From Desarmillaria ectypa (Eukaryota > Basidiomycota > Agaricomycetes > Agaricales > Physalacriaceae), in assembly GCA_030407005.1 (NCBI GenBank), contig JAUDYN010000009.1:2232001-2296000 (forward strand): a stretch of 64,000 bases of DNA, given 5' to 3'. The notes beneath the pieces are model-generated. The model saw only the letters and a list, made by a program, of their open reading frames with translations. It did not search any database and was not told where the DNA came from. Positions 1 through 13,595 of the stretch are shown one piece after another; positions within the stretch are counted from its first letter, which is position 1; each line of letters begins with the position of its first letter. The position numbers were made by a program, and so were the translations under genes.

Positions 1-565
1 TATGAACGCCATCAGGAATAATCCGGAATCCACTCAGACGAACGAAACTGACTATAAGCCAAAATCACTACGCCAACAGAGATATCTCGCTCTTCGAGCT
101 TCGATTGCAAGTGTTGGCAGAACGCCATTAGGGCATCGGAGCAGCCAGCTTTATACGCTCCACCTAATCATAAGTTCAGTAAACCGCGTTCGGAGAATCA
201 AGAAATGAGATCTGCACCGTGAAAGTGGAATATGACTTTATCCAGGCGTTTCTGTCCAATCCACAACAATTTTGCACCATCAGGTAGTTCATCTACCATC
301 GGTACCAAATCGACGGATTTCGTCCATTTCATATAAACGCCAAGAGAGGGAGGCGCCTCGAAGCCATGATCCATGAGATACCGAACTGTGGCACAAATGC
401 ACACCCTCTTCCAGTCTCGAGAACGCTCAGCATTGAAGAACGAGGCGCAGAGCCGCTTCAAGACGTAAAGAGCTAAAGTGCAAGATATCAGCGAAGGGAA
501 TAAGACTTTGTGAGCTACTGACGCAACAAGACGAATGTCATTATAGCACGAATCGTCCCCATCAT
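1..565 (-). CDS. Alpha/beta hydrolase fold-3 enzyme, 5' part (copy 1, runs off window)
   Basis: This is the N-terminal part of a fungal esterase/lipase-like hydrolase. The exons I infer are 565-523, 472-218 and 163-53, with GT..AG introns between them and a fourth exon beyond the left edge. Exon lengths (43, 255, 111 nt) and phases are identical to copy 2 at 13596-14817, and most residues match. The start is the first of two consecutive ATGs at 565, aligned with the copy 2 start. The oxyanion-hole motif HGGAY is split across the second intron. The nucleophile-containing exon lies outside the window, so activity cannot be judged. Nothing visible is broken. The N-terminus is hydrophobic and resembles a signal anchor. 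The substrate is unknown; relatives include steryl acetyl hydrolases. Confidence 0.75.
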
Positions 566-611
566 GGCGGTCTTGAAACGAGGAACCTTGGCCTTTATTA
601 CTTCTCAACAT

Positions 612-3600
612 GGGAACATGCCACCTGTCGAGGTGATGGTCATGTTATGTTAAGCTCTGTTGGGTAGGCTTTGGCTTCTTCTGGATGACGATGAAAGAGT
701 GGATTTAGAATCTCGGAGGTAGATGGATGTTAATAGCGATAAAAATGAGGGTATGTATGTGTCGATGCTTGATTTGAGGTCTGCTATTGAGGCTGTAATC
801 CATAGTATGGTATTGACTCCTCCGAAGTACCAAGTGTGACACCACAGGAAATAGATACAGTCCTGGTTAAAAAGAAGATCGGATTTTAAATGAACAAGAT
901 AGAAAAACTTACATAGTTGCCAATACTCTGTAAAATAATTCTCGTCAAACCCTACGAAGGCATAATGACGACCAGGAAGAAATTCGAGAGTTAGTTTCCT
1001 TGTCGAGTAGATCTCGTAGCATGGTTTCTACGACTGGAACCAATGGTATGGATAGCGACACAGAGCAGAGAGGCAATAAACAATGGTGTTATCCATCTCC
1101 CTTTCAGTTGGCAACCGAAGACATCAGTGAGAGCGACTCGGAGAACTTCGAGTGATCACATTTCGGAAAGTGGTGCCATTTTTATACGAAAGGTGAGTAC
1201 ATTGGCGGCCCCATTTGGCATTATGCTGGAAAGGATCAATTCTCCGTGAGATAAAGTAAAACGTGCCTTTTCCCGATTCTTTCCGAAGAATGACGAAACG
1301 AAAGAGGGTTATAGCGAGGCGTTGTCATGAGTCCGGCCAAAAGGTCTGAACAGGGGCTATACTCGGGGCCGGCTGATGTAATGTGAAGTGAGCAATACCA
1401 CAATTACTGCACGGCAGTGTCGATGCCGCCTGTGGCTGAGCATACTTCAATCCCGATGTCTTCCTATTGGTCGGCACACACTGTAAGGTACATAGTAGGT
1501 AATATTTTCTTGTTCGAGACCTAATGCCGAGGGGCAAGCAGTTCGAATGAAGAGTATATATCACTGAGATTTAGATTGTGCAAAATGCGAGCTTGCGGCG
1601 CAGCCGCCGAGCGAGCTTTTTGCACCACTAAGTACTTTTCTACATCTGAACAAGGTGTATTTTATTTAATCTTTCTTGAATGAGCAGCTACAAAGTCAAC
1701 AAGATGGATACAGTTCATATACAGAGCCACTGTTTCTTCGTACAAAAGGAAAAAATCAGGGGCCGGCAACTACCGCTCCTGGATAATAACAACATAATAA
1801 GCCGCGCAAGTAGGGTGGCCGGTTTCTCCGAATCGTCCTGATTCTACAAAATGAACGGATTGCTAGCAGGGACCTATTGCTCGTTGCTGGTAGGCCGAGC
1901 ATCTATGTGATCGTCGTTGTGAAAGGAAGAAAAAAGTCATAATTTCCATTTTTGGCAGAGCGACAGACACTCCTTACTTTCAACGACAACAGCGACGACT
2001 GTAAAGTCTCTTTCCTAACATACAACGCAATTCCTATGAATAGTGTTGAGGCGAGCTCGCTGCCGCCTCTCTATGGCACCAATGTAACTGATATGAGCTA
2101 GGTGACCTAGCCGATTTGGAGGACTCAGGCTGCATTCCAGTTAAAACTTGCGGTCGCGGATCGCCTTGTGGAAGAACAACACAGCGGTATTCTTGCCAAT
2201 TTAAAGGCATCCGTTCCAGCACCAGAATTTGCGATGGGGTAAAGGATAGTATCAAAGGAAGGGGATAGACGACGGTGAGCGCATCTTTTGCAGTGACGGG
2301 CCACCTTTACTTTGTACCTCTGAAACAGTAAGCAAATAGAGTCACCATTGACCTATTGGAGGGTATAGCGATGCGGTCTGAGCTTCCTTCCATGTTTCAG
2401 CAATAAACGTGCCTTTCCATATTTTCCAGTCACCAGCCCTTCATCGACTTATTTAGACCAAGGTGGACAATAGACCTGGACTGAACGTCGAGTAATGATG
2501 AAGCCTGCTAACAAAAGAAAATTAGTAGTTCCGTTGAATGATACAGCAGATAGCAGGTGAGCCATTCCTCCCTTTTATTTCCATCTCTGACAGACGCCTT
2601 TAAATCTATGAGAACATCAGCAACCATGCTCAGCAATACAGATGAGGAACGGCCCCTTCTCAAGGTAGTTTAGCAGCCCCACATTCTCCTATTGAACGAG
2701 ATCCACGTCAGTCAAGAGTTGCGGAACCTGCCCTTCCGGCTGGTTCCTCTCTTCGCAGCAGCTTCTTCTCTCTGTGCTGTCTTGTGACTAACTCAGACAG
2801 TTTCTCCAGCACTAAATGGGACCCTGTTTTGGCCTGTAGGGCCAAGCTCAGTTTACGGATACTCTTTGAAAGAATGGTGGACATTCGAATGTTGTAGGTC
2901 CGAGTCGCCGTATGAGATCATTCGTATCTTGGGCATTATGGTTTAGCGGCAGTTTTCAGGATTTACCGTTTCCCAGGACCGGCATATTGTTGGTAACCAT
3001 GTTCCAACAATCAGGCGCATGGCTGGGAGGCAATTTTAGATGTGTCGCGGGCAACGGATCGCGGTTCTGATGTATATAGGCGTCTGTTGGTCCAAGATTC
3101 TGAGATTTAGATCTCGTCCTGATCGTTCTGATCTGAGACCTTTTGTGGGTACTTGAACTCTGATCTGGCTACGAGAGATGTGTTCGACATCCCGGATTCC
3201 TCCCCCTACATCGTCGTGTCATCCAAATTGTTGCAGATGGACGTAATAATTGATGGATCGTAAAACCGTTCTGACCTCACGGGACAAACGAGTACTGGCC
3301 AGTCGTAAGTCTCTCAATTCTTTATTATTCCCCGATCTGGACCGTTTTACAGCTTCCTTAGCAAGACAAGCCGTAAGATCAGCAGCAACTCAATGCCTTG
3401 TTACTTAATGCACTTAAGTGTTCAATATTACGCTTATGCAGTGGTGATGTGACTCAATCTGACACCGCAACTATGCACGTTAACAAACAAAGCGTTCACT
3501 TCCCTTTTTGGTCAAAGGCGCAGTGGTAGCCTTGGGCAAATAGAAAGAAATACAGCGCATCCTTAGGCTATCGTGGATGCGGACTCGGTTACCAGTAACC

Positions 3601-5349
3601 CCTTGTTTTATTATCTTGGATTTGAAAATCTCTCGCCTGTAACCGTTCTAACTTCCGCGAAGCGTATCCGACTCACAAAATACTTCAACTAGCCCGTTCT
3701 CTTTTTTGTTGCCCACGAAGGGATTATCTCTTTCCCGAGCAATCTCCTACTTGACAACAATCACCACAAATTCCTTATCCCACGATACCCAGGACGTATG
3801 ACAGATGTGCCGTGTCCAATGTCGGATATCTGATGGTGGCGAGACTAGACGCATGGAAGACATCCGGTTGCCATTGCCCCAGTCCTTGGTAATTATGGTT
3901 GCTCAAGTGGTACTGTCAATCTGTGCCTGTGACAACGACGGCTCATCGAGGATGGTGGTACCTCTCAAAGTTGTTGTAGCTGCGAATAGCTGAGACTGGC
4001 TTTGATCCGACGGTGGGTTGGATCACACTCCTTACTCAGTTCTAGAAGGGTCAATAGCTGGTAAACGCCCGGAAAAGTTGAAGGGGCTCCGGTGAGACAG
4101 ATTCTGAAATTCAAGGCTTACGGAAATCAGAGGATATGAGGACGTGTTCCGCTTGTCCCGGACTCACCCGTTTTGAAACATTATGGCAATTTAACAGATC
4201 GTCAGGGATGGGGTATCTCAGACGCATGGCGCCCGAGGATCGCTCCTAGGTACACCTTAAAGGGTCACGCAGCACTGGGCCTGGCAAGAACGTCGCGGAG
4301 GCAAATTCTTGAATGGATAACAGACTAAACTGGACGTTAGTAAATAAATCTGGCGGCAGGTGATTTCATAGTCCTCACGCTACCTACTTGACTCCAGTTG
4401 TGATTTTACCTCGTCTTGAACTATGTACGATTGACTACCATTAGTAAGAAAACGAGCACGGTTGGAACAACGTAGATAAGCAGAGAGGTATAGCCATACA
4501 AATGGAGGTTGCCGACTTTTTTGAACAGACCACCAGGATAACGTCCGAGTTTACTGACATATAATGAAAATTTAGTATTCATTGGAGTATGGTGAAGGCA
4601 ATTTTTTTTAGGCAGCAATACCAATAATTTGACGCCATTTCCTTCTTTACACTGTATTTCGGATCCGATATTCCATTGGCAGGTTTGATAATTAAGAGAC
4701 TGGCGAGGGGCACAGGGTTAGTACCCTTCACAGTGCTAACAACTCGATGGTAGGGACTAATTTATCTGCATATCTCTTTGAAGGACCTTATCTGGCAACC
4801 ACCAAATATTGTAACACATCCAGTCGTTCTGAATACAGAGAAAAAGTAGAATGAAATGCCAGACTTGGAGCACCTGGTATTTGACTCGACAATACCAATA
4901 CGTTAGGTAGGAATACAATCATGTATTGAGTATGAGTAGCAGAAAAAACACAATGATAGTACGGTAGCAATTCCAGAAAGCAGGTGAAGGGACAGCGAGA
5001 CGAAAGCAATAGGTAAGGAGAATTTAATTTCGTAACGTCAGAGGAAGAGGGAAAGCCAAAAAAAAAAACGAAATTTGACTCCATTTCGAGAACGCAGTAC
5101 ATGCATAATAAGCCCGCATTCGTGTAGGGACATCGGGGCTTGCTCAGTTTGCTGTCAATGTCTCACAGGATTTCACTAGCGACTCAGATGCCCAAGGAGA
5201 CCGCCGATTGTTAAACAAAAGAACTAGTAGTGGCCTTGGACTTGGCATACCCCTTTGTATTCGGTTGGACCGAACCTGAGTCACCACCCCCTGTGCCGCC
5301 GGATTGCTTCGAAGCACACTCGTATCGTACTGTTCGCTCGCTTCGCACT
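612..5349. other. Long intergenic stretch, no gene supported
   Basis: Only short open frames occur, with no recognisable domain and no convincing chain of splice sites. A diverged repeat at about 2990-3120 also occurs at about 12780-12920 and is listed separately. Otherwise I see nothing here. Confidence 0.5.
2990..3120. repeat. Diverged dispersed repeat, copy 1
   Basis: This stretch shares an ordered series of short blocks with 12780-12920: GGCGCATGG, GCAATTTTTAGA-like, GGGCAAC, GGATCGCGG and TGTTGGTCCAAGATTC, in the same order and orientation. Spacing differs by small indels. It is probably an old duplicated or transposed fragment; I cannot assign a family. Confidence 0.4.
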
Positions 5350-6183
5350 TCATCTCCCTCCAAACCGTCGAGTAATAAGAGTTGTCAACTGTCTAACCAG
5401 GGATTCAAGGGATTCAACGTCCCCATTTGGGTGAGGATAGTCCTGGACTCCGAATCTCCAAGATGGGCAGTTGGCTCTAAGAAAATGCACCCCAAATGAT
5501 CTTTCGCTGGGCTTTTGTGGGACTTCAGCGGGGGTAGTAGGATGGACACTCTTACGAGCCGGCGGGGAGAAAACGGCCGGCTGGGTGGGACTTTGTGATA
5601 CTGGATGAGTTAAGCCGGCACTGTAGCAGCCCAATGCGTGAGAGCTGCTGCTGACGACGGTGCCTTTACGATCCTGATAGGGTGCAGAGCGATGATTTTG
5701 GCGAGCTGAATGGACTGGCCCAGCAGAGTTTGATGGCTCAAAAGTGTCGGATTCATGATGCCGTCGGAATTGTCGCTGAGGGTCAATAGGCTTCATACGA
5801 CTACTACTGGGACCGTCGACGATAACCTGAGAAATGCCAGAGATGGAAGGCTTGGCCTCGCGACTTGAAGGAGTATGTAAATGAGATGGCTATGAGTAGC
5901 TGAAATGGCGGATGTTGGTCGATCTAGAAGTGAAGAGCATGGATAGGCGGGGTGGCAGAAGTGCAAGGTGCAGGGAAATGTCTTTCGATGAGACTGTGCG
6001 ATCAAAGGAGGTGGCGAGGCAGTGGTTGGTAGACGCCAAACCATTTGGGTCATCTCATTTGGTTACAGAGGCGACAGGATCCGGTTGAGTTTTGCTACGA
6101 CCTGACTCGCTATCCTCTGTCGCGGAGGTCTTGTCCTGTCGATTATACTGATGGGAATTGTGCCTTCGTTGGGGGGATACCAT
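5350..6183 (-). CDS. Hypothetical Ser/Pro-rich protein (weak model)
   Basis: I do not recognise this protein. From an ATG at 6183 the frame runs 39 codons to 6067. It is in frame with a 180-codon stretch from 5889 to the stop at 5350. Two in-frame stops lie between and can be removed by an intron 6066-5890 (GTAACC..ATAG), giving 218 residues. The product is rich in Ser, Pro, His and Arg and has no membrane segment. The intron is long for this genome and its donor is unusual. A decayed gene, or a shorter gene starting at Met 5796, is an equally good reading. Confidence 0.3.
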
Positions 6184-9100
6184 ATTAGAGCTTGAGGTGG
6201 AAATTTCCCAGCACGCTGATGACGAGAATATCGGCGGTCGGCCGCCTGGGTGCTACTAGTAAATGTAAGACCCTTTTATACAGCAGCCGTAAGGAATGAT
6301 TTACTTCCAACTAGACTACAGAAGTATTGTCTGTAGACTGGAGTGCAGTGATGATAAAGAGTGCTGCGCCTTGGTAAAAAAAATTGCCTCAATGTGGCTC
6401 AAGAAATCGGATATTAGCCGCCCACTTATATTCCTTCTGTTCGATTGAAACCTTGCGAGTGCTGCCGGCGTCCTCCAGGGTACATTCCTCCTGTTCAGGA
6501 AGTGAAGATTAGTCCTGGAAAAAGACCAATCGTGACGATTCAGAGGCGCCACGACTGGAAGGGCGCTAAGGAAAGTACTTACGTCCATCCGCTAGCCGTT
6601 AGCGATAATTTTATCACCAATACAAAGACAGTGGAATGTGAACAAATGAGGCGTTCGTTAGCGAAAATATAGGATGAGTAAGACCTTGATATGGGAAGGA
6701 GAAAGGTGACAAAATTCTAGTTCCGCCAGGGGCCAACGCGTGGGCTACATCACGTTTGGACTTGAACAAACACCTGCCCGTGTTTAGCAAAGAAGACACG
6801 GGAGCGAGCTGCTGAGATACGGTAAGTTTAGTAGGGAGACTCCGCGGAATTGCGGTGACAGTCGACAAGACCGCCCCTCGCCTACTTCATCGCAGTGCCT
6901 TTGGGGTGACCTACGGTCGTATACATTTAATAACGAAAACAGACTTAAAGATCTTCGACCAAAAAAAATTTCCTGTGCCTTTAACATTCGCTGAAGGCAC
7001 GGGAAAAGGCAAATGCCTTTACGCCCAGTTACACCAGCATATAGTTGTCCCCGTAATGCTATAAACAAGTCACATCATGAAGCTTGATTTCTGTCGGGAG
7101 CAATCTGAGCCTCGGCATATCGAACCGATAACGGAAAGACACGGAAAATTCTAAACAAGAACGTTTGAATCAACACGGCGAGGCCCATAGAGGTGACAAT
7201 TAGACGCTGGACGGCTTCTGTGAAGTATTACCCAGAATATACCGGCGGCGGCAGATCGAACACCGACACACCATTTCCAGAACAATGCATCAGAACCAAC
7301 TCCAATTCTTTGGTTACAGGTTTGATAAGGAAAAGACAAGTACCGCGTGCTGCCTTACCAAATATCTGCTGCCGGGAATAGGCATCCTGGCTGTATAGTT
7401 TTGAGAAACAAGCTGATCGACAAATATTTTAATGGCAATGCTAGTAGAAAGTGGACGTTTACTTATTGCTGCTACTCCGCGTTGACTTAATGCTGCCTAA
7501 TATCAATCTGAGATTGGGGATACGCCACTGATGATAAAATATTTCGGAAATCAAAGAAGCTGGCTTCATACCCACGCGCAGCTCGGCGTTGACTTGTCTT
7601 GTAAGAAAGGATGCTAAACCTGTGGATACAGCGTCCGATTTTCCAATTTAGTTATCAGGGGAGAGCGCCTGAGAATTCGTTTGAACAGGCGCCGCGGCTC
7701 CGGCTGTTTGTTGTATCCAGTCCGAAAAGTAGGTGCCATCTCTAGGTTCCAAACCAACATCATTAGCCTGATCTCGATTATGTCCTAAGTTATAACATCC
7801 CAATCACCTTCAATCATTTCCAAAGTTTACAAGTAACGTGCAGCGCTAGTCGCATCTTGGTCGCATCGATGTCGGCCCTGACCTTGGCAGAAAAGCAGTG
7901 CTTCAGAACTATGGACTTCAGGCAGAACAGGAAGCTTACTAAGGACGATAAAGGCCAAAGTTTTGAAAGCATTTTCTGAGAATTAAATTTTTGGGGTATG
8001 GAGGCAGGCCTGATGACTAGAAAGTGTGCGACGAGCCTGAGTTACAAGCGTTGCAGCGGACGATCTGCGTGGCGGTGCCGTTCAGCTTGCCGTTCGAAAG
8101 CCAACAGCAATGAAACCAAACAACGCCTCTGTTCATGCCGTAAGTAATCCCGAAATTCGCCATGATTGGCTCGTCCCTGCAGCGCCTAACGGCACTCATT
8201 TTTCCACTGATCCCCAGATTGATTTGACTTTATGGCTGTTAATACGCTTTTCACTTGACAGGGACCCGCGTTGATACGTCTTAATGGGGATTTTGTTATA
8301 TCTACTGCCGTCGACGACGGCGTACTGGTGGTCCTTAAGACTTAGTTCGGCTGTTCAAAGCAAGGTCGTGATCTGCTCTAAGCTATACTAAAAGATCCTA
8401 ATAATTTTGTTACTTCAGTGCGACATGCTCTTTGCTGATCAAGGTTTTGTTCAGTGGCCTGCTTATCCAGCGGTTGCCAGTCGTCGCCCGGATTTGAAGC
8501 CTCCTTCTCCACCACCGAAGTCTCGGCCTTAAATTTCCCTTATCGATGACCTGATCGCGAACCTAGGTGCCACTTGATCTTGATCGCATCGTATTTCTGG
8601 AAGCGGAGACGAACCCAAAGATCATATATCGGCATTTGATTCAACCCCAGCGGGGGGGTGCACCTGAGCTCATGCCTGAGTCATGGTGCAACTGGCAGCT
8701 GGTCAAGTCCTTCATGAGGGGCAAAAAAGGACAAATTTGAGAGCGGTTTTAATTTTCTAGCATTGTCCGCTCGAATTGGCGGCTTGGGTATTGCACCCGA
8801 GCAATCGTACCTCGGTTTGGCTCGTCAGGCTGTGTTCCTGGTAGGAGCACTAGCAATGCTCAGGCTTCATATCTTCATCAAGAGAAATTTTCTAAGGCGT
8901 TCTATCGTGCAATAAGCTTTGACATGATTTACTCAGCAATGCTATCGACGTCCATTTTATTTTATTTTTATAGGACTTGAAAATCGAGTACCTGGCGCTG
9001 TTGGTCGAGGTTTGTGATTGCCTTGCAACCTCCAGAGCCCTTGTACATGGCTTGACATTATTTCAGTTTCTCCTTCACGTCAACAACTCACATTTGCACG

Positions 9101-9288
9101 CTGACGGTCTCGATGACGCTCGCTCTTTTTCAAAATCCAATTCTGATTTTGGACACGGACCTTGACAAATTCGAGTTCCGCCACAGCCATTCCCTTTCTT
9201 GAATAAAGGCTTCCTCGCCTTTGACTCCCACAACAACTTCCCTTACTTTCCCCTCCTTCCTTATTCTTGGACTCTAACTACTACCTCC
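6184..9288. other. Intergenic stretch, no gene supported
   Basis: Short frames on both strands (for example 6316-6588 minus) have no recognisable domain and no supporting splice pattern. The last few hundred bases presumably carry the promoter of the zinc-finger gene at 9289; I see no clear TATA box. Confidence 0.45.
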
Positions 9289-10259
9289 ATGCCCGTAAGT
9301 CCTTAGCATCGTTTCAACGGCGAGCTATTCGACTGATGCATGAACTCTCTCCAGAAGGATGATCAGTCTTACCCATGCGGCGAATGCACCGACGTTCTGA
9401 GCAGAGATCACGATCTTGAACGACATAGGCTAGCAAAACACGCATCCGAGGAGGAGAGGAAGTCGGCGTACGTAAATATCAGCAACGAAAACTGGAATGT
9501 ACTCACTGAGCCATATTGAATAGGTCCTACTATTGCCGGTGTGGGGCTCGTAGTATACAAAAAACCAACATTGTGGGTCATATTCGCAGTGCACAGTACG
9601 TCATCTTGCTATCCGCATCGAAACTCGCCTGGTTGACTGTCGATCTACCCAGTACCGGAGAAACAATTCGTTGTGGTGGTTGTATATTCGAGGCTACCAG
9701 CGACGCTACCCTGACGCGTCATCGACAAGAGACAGGCCACGAGCCCGTGCAGCGCCGCAGGAAACTAAAGGCCAAGAAATACTCGACAACCTCTGCTTCG
9801 TCCTCCTCTTCCCCCGTCCCAGAGATTCGCAATGTCGCTGATTTCATCAACTTCTACGGCGATGGACCTCTGACCTACACAGAATACACTTTGTACCAGT
9901 CTTTGCTGCGCAGGGCCGAGAAACAAGCGCCCCCCACGCCTCCAACCACTCCAGCCACATCTACACCAGACAGTCTCTCAGCCAAATCTGCCTCAGCGGT
10001 GTCTATTTCGGCGATGCCTATCCTAGCTCCGCTTGCTCTAGCTGCCTTCGACCCAGAAGTACCCACTATAACCGTAGCTCGCTCAGCCACACCTGCTCCC
10101 CCTCCCGAGTGCTTCCTTAACGTCCCGAAGGAGTGCCGCCTACCTCCCATCGACATCAATCGCCGGGATTACTACACCACGGCCCCCCTCACAGCCTACG
10201 TATTGCAGCCAAGGCTCTCTTCCCGTCCGTCGCGCTATCATCGCTACGGGCCGTATTGA
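9289..10259 (+). CDS. C2H2 zinc-finger protein, four exons
   Basis: This is a probable DNA-binding protein of 265 residues. The exons are 9289-9294, 9355-9467, 9524-9595 and 9653-10259; all introns are GT..AG (56-60 nt) and the phases agree. Three fingers lie in the first ~95 residues. Finger 1 is C-x2-C-x12-H-x4-H. Finger 2 is degenerate, with C-x-C in place of C-x2-C. Finger 3 is C-x2-C-x12-H-x5-H. Splicing the third intron restores a TGE linker between fingers 2 and 3, which supports the model. A basic stretch (QRRRKLKAKK) follows and may be a nuclear signal. The remainder is Ser/Thr/Pro-rich with no known domain. The two-codon first exon (ATG CCC) is inferred from the splice signals. The target is unknown. 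Confidence 0.75.
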
Positions 10260-11700
10260 TGGATACCATCAACGAGCTAGATTGTTGTCCAGAAATAAAA
10301 TAACTGCTCCCTTACTATTTTTCCCTTTCATTTTTGATTTGCTATACCTCTCGCTCTCGCTCTCGTGCTGCTATCCAAGGTTTTTACTTGAACTCGTGTT
10401 TTATGTTTATTCCGCTTTTTTCTGTATTGCTCTCCACTTACTACCTCCAAAGGGTCTGAAATGTAATCAAGTTATTGCCTAACGTATTTTGAATGTTACG
10501 TTCCTCGTGTATCCCTTAGCTAATTATTCTGAATTGGTTTTCCTCTAGTTATAAGCCTGGTATTTCATAAAGTTGGCATGTCTTTAATGGTTGATTGAAC
10601 AGGTTTATAGTTTCCGGGTAAGCGAAGGAGCTAGAATTTGCCCACGACAAATACGTCGTTCAGATGGGCGCTTCACACGGTCAATGATGAACCTGAGGAA
10701 CGGATCTGTGGTGAGAGAATATTGGAAGCCCCGGCATAGTGCAGATGATGATGAGATCAGAGAAAAAATCTGAATAACCTGGGCGAGGGACTGTCCATTT
10801 TAGCGTAGGAAACAAAGGTGGCGTATCGTTGATCAAAGTAACTTCTAGGGATAGAAATAAGGCTGCCGTTACCGGCTGTGTAGAGCGATATATTTTTCAG
10901 AGAGAAAGTCCTTGATGGCGAACGGTTGCCAATACTTAGCCCACTGTCAGGTAGCTCTCAGAGTAAATAAATGTAATCCGAGAAGCTGTCAAAGATTTGA
11001 GGATTCCGAGCACAATTATTTGTCTTGCGCACGTTCTAGTCTTTCATGTGCCACCACTAATGATTAATGCCTTGTTAGCTAGAAGTGCCGGGATGTTACC
11101 GTCGGAGATGTAGCAATGAGGTATCGCCCTATCTTCTTAAGTCCGATGCCGGTTCGGAGGGAGTAGCGACTAGAGAATTCTGATTGTATTGTTGTCCCTA
11201 CGTCTTTTTATACTAATGACAGGATAATTCAGAACCGTAGTAAAGTACAGATAATTGGAAGATAAGAGAAATGAATAGAATGAATCATAGGTACAGTAAT
11301 TTGAGTCAATGCTAAGTTATAAAAGTACAAGGTAATAGAGAAAGGATAAGTAGTGATCATAATGGAAATATTGGAGTCAACGGAGGCAGATAAAGATGAG
11401 CGAAGGGACGGGGTAGAAGGCGAAAGCTTTAGAAGAGACAAACTGGGACGTCTGTAGAGAGATACAACAGCAACGAATGCTCGCGTGGCAGCAGTACAGG
11501 GGCTATGTCCATTTTGGGATGCCTACTCTTCTTGTCTTCTCGTATTGTCATGACGCTGCCTCGGCGGTCGAGCGCGACGCGTGTTCCTTCGCAAGAGAGC
11601 TCAATGACAGCTCACGAAATTCCAGCAAGCTCGTTTCCCCTTTGCGCACGACGACATGTAGACTCGACGACGGAGCAAATTCATGACGGCCATGGTATCA
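10260..11700. other. Intergenic stretch, no gene supported
   Basis: T-rich sequence just downstream of the zinc-finger stop (about 10300-10400) fits a 3' UTR. Beyond it only short frames occur, without recognisable domains. Confidence 0.4.
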
Positions 11701-12335
11701 TGTCTGTCAAACAATGGAAATTAGTCGACGAGCTTGCCGCAGGTATAATCCGCTCTTTCAGAAACATTCTAATTAATACTGACTGAAACAGGTTCTCGTT
11801 TGGAGTATACCAAGATGTCAACAGTTGTAGGCAAGGGCGCTGAGGGAAACGGAGGTACGCTGACTTCTAGAGCTCTTGTTATGTAGACTGAATTCGTATA
11901 GTAATCTGGTGACGCGTCTACGAGACGCATTTTGAAGACTTCACCGCAGCCTGGTTGCATGTCCACTTCAGGTTCGCGAAGAACGGTCTGACGGTGAGAA
12001 TTTTTATCCCATGCTCGTGCCTGCCCTGAAAGAAAACAAGGTTGCAGCGCGAACCCTTGACGACGACAGGATCAATAATTTCGTATCAGGATGAATCTCT
12101 AGGCACATCAGAGTTTAAATAGTTATGGTATGGTGGCTGCATTTTTTGTGCTAGATTTTTTTAGTTACAAATACAACAGGGCACACCAAGGGATCCCCGT
12201 TTCATTAACCTATCCGCTGCTGAGGCCTTGAGGATCGACATAGCCAGCAAATTTTTGAGAAAGCTTCTCATGGCGTATACGAGTCGGCGGGAAGTCCCTA
12301 ACTTGGTGGTGTCGATGATGCAGCTAGTGAGTATT
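11701..12335 (+). other. Possible multi-exon gene or gene remnant
   Basis: There are coherent coding-like pieces with plausible splice sites: ATG at 11701 to about 11742, a piece at about 11790-11850, and a 145-nt open piece at about 12180-12325 encoding a Leu/Ala/Arg-rich segment ending before a CAG. I could not join them into one phase-consistent reading frame and recognise no domain. It may be a decayed gene. Confidence 0.2.
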
Positions 12336-13595
12336 GCTCATTTATCTACAACTGCTTCTTATCCAGGTCTGCGGCCGGGTCGTACGGTTCCACCTAATAC
12401 ACCAAACTGAACGTGGAGTTACTAAACGAAACTTTCAAAACACAAAACGCACGTTTGGCTCCCAGAGAGTTCCACCATTGACTGCATTTTCATCATCCCC
12501 TTGTTCCCTTTGTCCTCGTGCCAAAGCCTTCCCTCTTTTTGTTAGCTATCAATAGATCCGCCAACGTTGGAAGTGGGTTTTTTGGAACCGGGATCGCTGG
12601 ACGCTGTTCAATCCACGGCTGTTCATTGGGTGGGTTAGGCTCAGGGGTGGACATCCGAAGGTTGGATGTAGGTGGTTGGGCTGTCGTCACGACAATCATA
12701 GTATCTTGGCCAGTAGCCGTGGGCATGCTCGTGGAGGTTTATAATTAATCTTTCCCAGGCACGGTTTGCTGACCCTTATTTATCAAGGATCCGGCAACCG
12801 GGCGCATGGTCCGTCAAGACGCAATTTTTAGACTTCTGCCCGGGCAACATTTCATGTTCAAGGATCGCGGCTCCGAGGGCGTTGGAACTGTAGGTGCTTG
12901 TTGGTCCAAGATTCAGATCTTCTCTTGATCTAAGGTCATTGGTAAGCATCTCCATCGTCGCCCATCCTCTCATCTGAACTGTTTTGTTTGGATCAAGTCA
13001 CGCAACATTTTCTCTTTATGGCTATGGACCTTTCCCACCGCTTAAGGATCACTGCTCTCTTTCGGACAGCGACGTTCCCTTAACCATGGAAAGGAGCCTG
13101 GTTCTTATCCCCGGACTCGTGGATCAAGCTCTGATATGAATTTGTTTCCTTTTCACGGACTCAGGCATGTGGCCATGATGTTCAAAGCGGATCACCGTTC
13201 CTTATGAGGGTAAAAAAATCAATTATACCGGTGCATTTTTGTAAGTTTATCATCGGATTGCTGCCTCTGCAGCTGAAATATAGATTTCTTTCGAGAGGAA
13301 CCCCGTAGCATTATCACTAGTGACCGCGGGGCTGCTCACGCGACTAGCTTTCCAACGCTGCGTGCACACGAATCTTATCTCCAACGACTGTTCCTGCGTC
13401 GAGCTTCAAAGGAGGCTTTTACTCTTCCACTTGACCATCGGCACACGAAGCAGCCGATTTTAAACATCAAATGTCCCCCAACAGACTCCGACACGACATG
13501 GCCATCACCTCGGCATGATCGTCATCATCACGCTGTGCGGATGATGTCCGACGTCGAACAATCAAATAAGGCCAATCCCTTTGTTTTCTACCACC
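12336..13595. other. Intergenic stretch with second copy of a dispersed repeat
   Basis: A short minus-strand frame (12493-12726, Pro-rich, 77 codons) has no recognisable domain. The repeat shared with 2990-3120 lies at about 12780-12920. The last ~100 bases before 13596 resemble the sequence upstream of the copy 1 hydrolase, so the promoter was duplicated along with the gene. Confidence 0.4.
12780..12920. repeat. Diverged dispersed repeat, copy 2
   Basis: Counterpart of 2990-3120, with the same ordered short blocks including TGTTGGTCCAAGATTC, in the same orientation and strongly diverged. Confidence 0.4.

Noticed and set aside
4788..5102. 104-codon minus-strand frame with hydrophobic stretch
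   Set aside because: It has no recognisable domain, no splice partners and a homopolymer run (5057-5069); most likely chance.
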